Assembly (NCBI GenBank): GCA_024233435.1
Contig: JACKPQ010000001.1
Location: 310,001 to 374,000 of the forward strand
Origin: Chlamydiales bacterium
GTDB lineage: Bacteria; Chlamydiota; Chlamydiia; Chlamydiales; JACKPQ01
Reading direction: 5' to 3'
Length of the DNA: 64,000 bases
Each line of letters starts with the position of its first letter. The stretch's first letter is position 1. The notes beneath the pieces are model-generated. The model did not search any database and had not been told where the DNA came from. It worked only from the letters and a program-made list of their open reading frames with translations. A program made the position numbers and the translations under genes. Of this stretch, positions 61,201-64,000 are shown piece after piece.

Positions 61201-63785
61201 TGCAGCCCTGTTGTCGGCTCATCGAGAATGTAAAAGGTTGATCCAGTTGATGGGCGGGTGAGCTCTTTTGCAAGTTTGATGCGTTGAGCTTCGCCACCTG
61301 ATAATGTAGTGGAAGGCTGACCCAGCGTAAGGTAATCAAGGCCGACGTTTGCTAGGGTTTGGAGCATGTGAAAAATGGCAGGAATCGATTCAAAAAAGAT
61401 CAGGGCATCTTCGATGGTCATGCAGAGCACATCGTAAATCGATTTGCCTTTATAGGTAACGGTGAGTGTTTCTTGATCGAATCGTTTCCCTAAGCACTGC
61501 TCGCATTCTTTCCAGACAGCTTCCATAAAGTCCATATCGATCTTGATAAGACCGCTTCCTTTGCAGTAGGGGCATGAGCCTTCTTTGACGTTGAAGCTAA
61601 AGCGCCCCGGTGCATAGCCTCTAGCTTTGCTTTCAGGGAGCTGGGCAAACAGATCTCGGATAAGGTCGAAAAGCTTGGTGTAGGTAGCCGGGTTTGATCT
61701 TGGAGTGCGGCCGATGGCTGTTTGGTCGATGGCAATGACTTTATCGACATTTTCATAGCCTGAGAATTTGGAGTGGCGACCTACTTTTAAATTAGAGCGC
61801 ATGAGCTCATTGGATAGAGCTGGGTATAAGATGTCAGAGATGAGCGACGATTTGCCTGATCCAGAAATACCTGTGACTGCGATAAATCCACCTAAGGGAA
61901 TGGTCACATCGATATTTTTTAAATTGTGGTGAGCAGCACCTTTAATTGTGATACCAGATTTGAGTAATTTGCGTCGTTTTTTGGGTAGAGCGATGCTTTT
62001 CTTTCGGCTTAGGTATTGACCGGTGAGAGATTGTTTGGCTTTCGTGATGTCGTGAGCGGTTCCACAGGCGATGATCTGGCCGCCTCGGCTACCTGCACCT
62101 GGGCCGACATCAACGATGTGGTCTGCAGCGCGAATGGTATCTTCATCGTGCTCAACAACGATCACAGTATTGCCGCGATCGCGCAGCAAGCAGAGTGTAT
62201 TGAGAAGTTTTTGATGATCGCGCGGGTGTAATCCAATAGAGGGTTCATCGAGGACATAGGTGGCACCAACGAGGCCTGATCCGATTTGCGAGGCAAGGCG
62301 CACGCGCTGGGCCTCTCCACCCGAGAGTGTGGGCGATGTGCGATCAAGGGTTAAGTAATTTAGGCCAACATCTCCCAAATAGGTGAGCACACGAATGGAC
62401 TCTGCAATCAGCTCACCACCGATGAGGGATTCTTGGTGTGTGAGTTTGATGTTTTGAAAAAAAGTCAGCGTTTCATCGATGGGCATTGAGCACAGCTCGG
62501 TGATCGTTTTGCCACCGAGTTTTGTAGCGGCAGGATAGGCGCGTATTCTTTTGCCTTCGCAGTCAGGGCAGAGCATTTGGGTCATGAGCGCTTCAGCTTT
62601 TTTGCGATAGAGCTCTGATTTGGCTTCTTGGTAGCGTTTTTTAGCATCGAAGAGCACTCCACGCCACTGCACATAGTCATGCCAAACTTTGCCCGTTTCC
62701 GGGTGGGTGAACTGCATGCGAAGCCATTTTTTACGTGTTCCATTTAAAAACAGTTTTTGAGCGCGCTCTGGAAGCTTTTTCCATGGGGTGTGCACATCAA
62801 AATCGTAGAGCTTGGCCAAATTGTCATAAATATTGCCCCAGCGTACTGTTTCGTAAGCTCCAGCGACTAAACAAGCGCCTTCAGCGATGCTCTTTTCAGG
62901 ATCAATGATTTGATCGAGATCAAAATCAAGCGTTTGTCCAAGGCCCTGGCATGTTGGGCACATACCGCTAGGATGGTTGAATGAAAAATCATGGGGCTCA
63001 AGAGGGGGGTACGATTGCTTGGACTTTTTTGCATAGGCCGTTTGAGAAAAAAGCGTTTCGCGCTCACCAATGAGAACGCTCATAACCCCTTTACCAAGCT
63101 CTAGAGCATTTGTTGTCGCTTCTCGAATTCTTGGCATTTCATCAGGGTTGATCAGAACGCGATCGATCACCAAGTCGATATCGTGGGCGGTTTTAGGATC
63201 GACAGAGATCTCTTCGTTGAGATCAATTAGCTGATCGTCGAGGCGAATGCGCATAAAGCCCTTGCGCAATAGATCGTCGAAGGTTTCCTTGAACTCACCC
63301 TTTTTACCTCGGGCGTATGGCGCTAAAAAAATAGCTTTTGAGCCCTTTGGGAAGTCTGCAATTGCGCTGACAATTTGTTCAGTGCTCTGCGGCAAAATCC
63401 TCTCGCCGCTGATGGGGCAATGGGGCACGCCAATGCGGGCATAGAGCACGCGCAGGTAATCGTAGACAGAAGTCAAGGTGCCAACCGTTGATCTAGGGTT
63501 ATGTCCAACAGTTTTTTGCTCGATAGCAATCGTTGGAGAAAGGCCCTCGATGCTTTCAGCATCGGGTTTTGCTAATTGCTCTCCCAAAATCCTGCGGGCT
63601 TGATTTGAGAGCGATTCGACATAGCGCCTTTGCCCTTCAACAAATAGAGTGTCAAAAGCAAGCGAGGACTTGCCAGACCCAGACACGCCTGTAAATACGA
63701 TCAGCTGATTTGGATTAAGCTCCAAATCGATGCCCTTGAGGTTGTGCACACGCACATTTTTTAAAATGATCTTATCTTTTTGCAT
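58215..63785 (-). CDS. uvrA: Excinuclease ABC subunit A, double-length chlamydial form
   Basis: UvrA finds DNA lesions for nucleotide excision repair. This protein has 1856 residues, about twice the usual 940, with two complete UvrA units in tandem. The first begins KIILKNVRVHNLKGIDLELN, the second ITVEGAAQHNLKHVDLTF at about residue 950. Four Walker A sites (GVSGSGKSSL, GISGSGKSSL, GPSGSGKTSL, GLSGSGKSTL), four LSGGEAQR signatures and four zinc-finger CxxC pairs (for example CPTCQG/CPDCEG, CPYCKG/CEQCLG) are intact. A fused UvrA dimer of this kind is known from Chlamydiae. The 3' end has a second, decayed copy at 56878-57003. Confidence 0.96.
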   Translation of the reverse strand: MQKDKIILKNVRVHNLKGIDLELNPNQLIVFTGVSGSGKSSLAFDTLFVEGQRRYVESLSNQARRILGEQLAKPDAESIEGLSPTIAIEQKTVGHNPRSTVGTLTSVYDYLRVLYARIGVPHCPISGERILPQSTEQIVSAIADFPKGSKAIFLAPYARGKKGEFKETFDDLLRKGFMRIRLDDQLIDLNEEISVDPKTAHDIDLVIDRVLINPDEMPRIREATTNALELGKGVMSVLIGERETLFSQTAYAKKSKQSYPPLEPHDFSFNHPSGMCPTCQGLGQTLDFDLDQIIDPEKSIAEGACLVAGAYETVRWGNIYDNLAKLYDFDVHTPWKKLPERAQKLFLNGTRKKWLRMQFTHPETGKVWHDYVQWRGVLFDAKKRYQEAKSELYRKKAEALMTQMLCPDCEGKRIRAYPAATKLGGKTITELCSMPIDETLTFFQNIKLTHQESLIGGELIAESIRVLTYLGDVGLNYLTLDRTSPTLSGGEAQRVRLASQIGSGLVGATYVLDEPSIGLHPRDHQKLLNTLCLLRDRGNTVIVVEHDEDTIRAADHIVDVGPGAGSRGGQIIACGTAHDITKAKQSLTGQYLSRKKSIALPKKRRKLLKSGITIKGAAHHNLKNIDVTIPLGGFIAVTGISGSGKSSLISDILYPALSNELMRSNLKVGRHSKFSGYENVDKVIAIDQTAIGRTPRSNPATYTKLFDLIRDLFAQLPESKARGYAPGRFSFNVKEGSCPYCKGSGLIKIDMDFMEAVWKECEQCLGKRFDQETLTVTYKGKSIYDVLCMTIEDALIFFESIPAIFHMLQTLANVGLDYLTLGQPSTTLSGGEAQRIKLAKELTRPSTGSTFYILDEPTTGLHFEDVNNLCKVLHTLVDQGNTVLVIEHNMELVKTADHVIDLGPEGGAGGGQIIATGTPEQIVKANTPTGKALFDAINPKPIDPKPITRTSTAVNEITVEGAAQHNLKHVDLTFPRGQISVCTGPSGSGKTSLVFDTIYAEGQRRYIECLSPYARSFVSQMPKPKVARIEGLSPAIAIEQKHHAGNPRSTVGTMTEIYDYLRILYAHMGKAYCPETGDEIKAISKTYVLKKLLELPEKTKLHILAPIPLKASIDFEALLKKLQRQGFLRVRFNGEYFELGQDLPFQTGRKNTLELVVDRIAVKEGADNRLLEAISAAALIGQGQLIAATPDQDHFFNLAFAVEKTGRSYPPLTPNTFSFNTEIGACPDCTGLGFQWGANFEKMPDLQDYTAPELIAEIWGETLSRTSLAYFTKMLQAHNIPPKAELCELTSTQLQVLFHGSEKPTPFDGATLQWLGLNTVFAKAAKAARSNIRRFLTPLMKPTTCLSCNGDRLSPLARHVEVNQKTLPELCALPLSDARPFIESIAPEKHLSEVYDQLLKRLQFLIDIGIEYISLNRSAPTLSGGEAQRIMLARQLGSGLTGCLYVLDEPTIGLHPHNNALLNTALLKLKALGNTLIMVEHDPLTMEIADQIYDFGPAAGNRGGQLIASGTYKSIQEKDCLTGKYLSGKLSIPIPKKRRSTKETFCIKNANVHNLKNITCNIPLKAFTCLTGLSGSGKSTLMHEVIHPWAESSDTFDKVIALTQNPVGHTIRADIATYSDLLTPLRQFFASLPAAQAKGLPPRAFSYNTKQGMCRTCWGLGFQKIELQFLPPVKVPCSACHGHRLKSLALDVTYKGKHLGHILNMTIDQVLEHLPPIPRVERLIKLLKSVGLGYLKLNQEVVTLSGGEAQRLRLARELKSRRTPQTLYLFDEPTIGLHSSDIANLLPIFHTLVDKGATLIIIEHNLELIANADYIIDLGPEAGAAGGQIVATGPPEQVAQCKASYTGKYLSRILHV

Positions 63786-64000
63786 GGATATGATAGAGAG
63801 AGTGCAGCTCTTTTATAAGCTCTCCAGATGGATTAATAATACGAGCTTTCCAATCTGAAATATTGCGCGATTTTGAATCAAAATTTACGCCGATAACAGC
63901 TAGCGTTTTACCGCTTTTGGTGTATTTTTCAGCATAGTTTTTCATTTGTATCTGCTCAATTTTAAATTCGAAAATATAAATTGTTTTAGCAAGTTCACAG
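63772..64000 (-). CDS. AAA-ATPase-like/PD-(D/E)XK (PDDEXK_9) family protein, C-terminal fragment
   Basis: Only the last 75 codons are in the window. The reverse-strand translation (KTIYIFEFKIEQIQMKNYAE, then KYTKSGKTLAVIGVNFDSKS, RNISDW) matches the PDDEXK_9 domain, with the E-x-K active-site pair in FEFK and the VGINFD-type strand. About nine residues usually found between EFK and the QI helix (consensus GSAEEAL) are missing, so activity is doubtful. The stop lies inside uvrA, overlapping its first 14 bases. The N-terminal AAA part would be beyond position 64000. These genes are very numerous in amoeba-associated chlamydiae. Confidence 0.7.
   Translation of the reverse strand, partial: CELAKTIYIFEFKIEQIQMKNYAEKYTKSGKTLAVIGVNFDSKSRNISDWKARIINPSGELIKELHSLYHIHAKR

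Overview
The window is a stretch of chromosome from a Chlamydiota bacterium, most likely an environmental (Chlamydia-like) lineage outside Chlamydiaceae. Four things point there. UvrA has the double-length, four-ATPase form known from Chlamydiae. Gene blocks appear in the order I recall from Chlamydia: groEL-groES-pepF; HU-(hypothetical)-accA-msbA; pdhABC near lpxD-ompH-bamA; recR-fabH-fabD-fabG-acpP; ssb-pepA. A degenerate CIRCE element lies at groESL. Finally there are many eukaryote-like or host-directed proteins (F-box, ankyrin, long coiled coils, a nuclear-localisation-like tail). The genus cannot be named from sequence alone.

Layout. 0-8.5 kb: groESL (minus) facing pepF, then ptsH-rpiA-BFN nuclease, tyrS, an HU protein, a conserved hypothetical and an L,D-transpeptidase. 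8.5-12.6 kb: accA-msbA facing a small reductase/DnaQ-like pair. 12.6-16.5 kb: a PLD nuclease and pdhABC. 16.4-19.2 kb: a 2.77 kb AT-rich insert carrying two coiled-coil/membrane genes, flanked by a 62 bp direct duplication of the pdhC 3' end. 19.2-25.6 kb: a frameshifted gene, a CorA transporter, lpxD-ompH-bamA and an RRM protein. 25.6-27.7 kb: a decayed AlbA_2-type gene, a 10 bp tandem repeat, and a TPP riboswitch driving an MFS transporter. 27.6-31.6 kb: recR and fabHDG-acpP with a tandemly duplicated acpP. 31.6-36.9 kb: a membrane protein and a polyamine-type ABC operon (potABCD) ending in a guanidinoacetate-methyltransferase-like gene. 37-49.6 kb: trxB, an outer-membrane barrel, an F-box protein, acpS, a PIN-TRAM protein, rlmH, lgt, a large hypothetical, ssb-pepA-RluD-like-waaC-like and a DRTGG/AAA protein. 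49.6-58.1 kb: a 1492-residue internally repetitive protein, mazG, SRP RNA, an ankyrin/coiled-coil protein, a displaced relic of the uvrA 3' end and a 366-residue protein with a basic NLS-like tail. 58.2-64 kb: uvrA and the end of a PD-(D/E)XK family gene.

Housekeeping genes are tightly packed, with ATGA/TAATG overlaps and four convergent 3' overlaps. They cover fatty-acid synthesis, lipid A/outer-membrane assembly, pyruvate oxidation, DNA repair and proteolysis. Most accessory genes are probable host-interaction proteins. The most unusual observation is that two separate probable-effector loci each sit directly behind the 3' end of a housekeeping gene (pdhC, uvrA), with a second copy of that gene's 3' end on the far side. 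This suggests a shared mode of cargo insertion at gene tails. No transposase, integrase, tRNA, rRNA or CRISPR array was seen.
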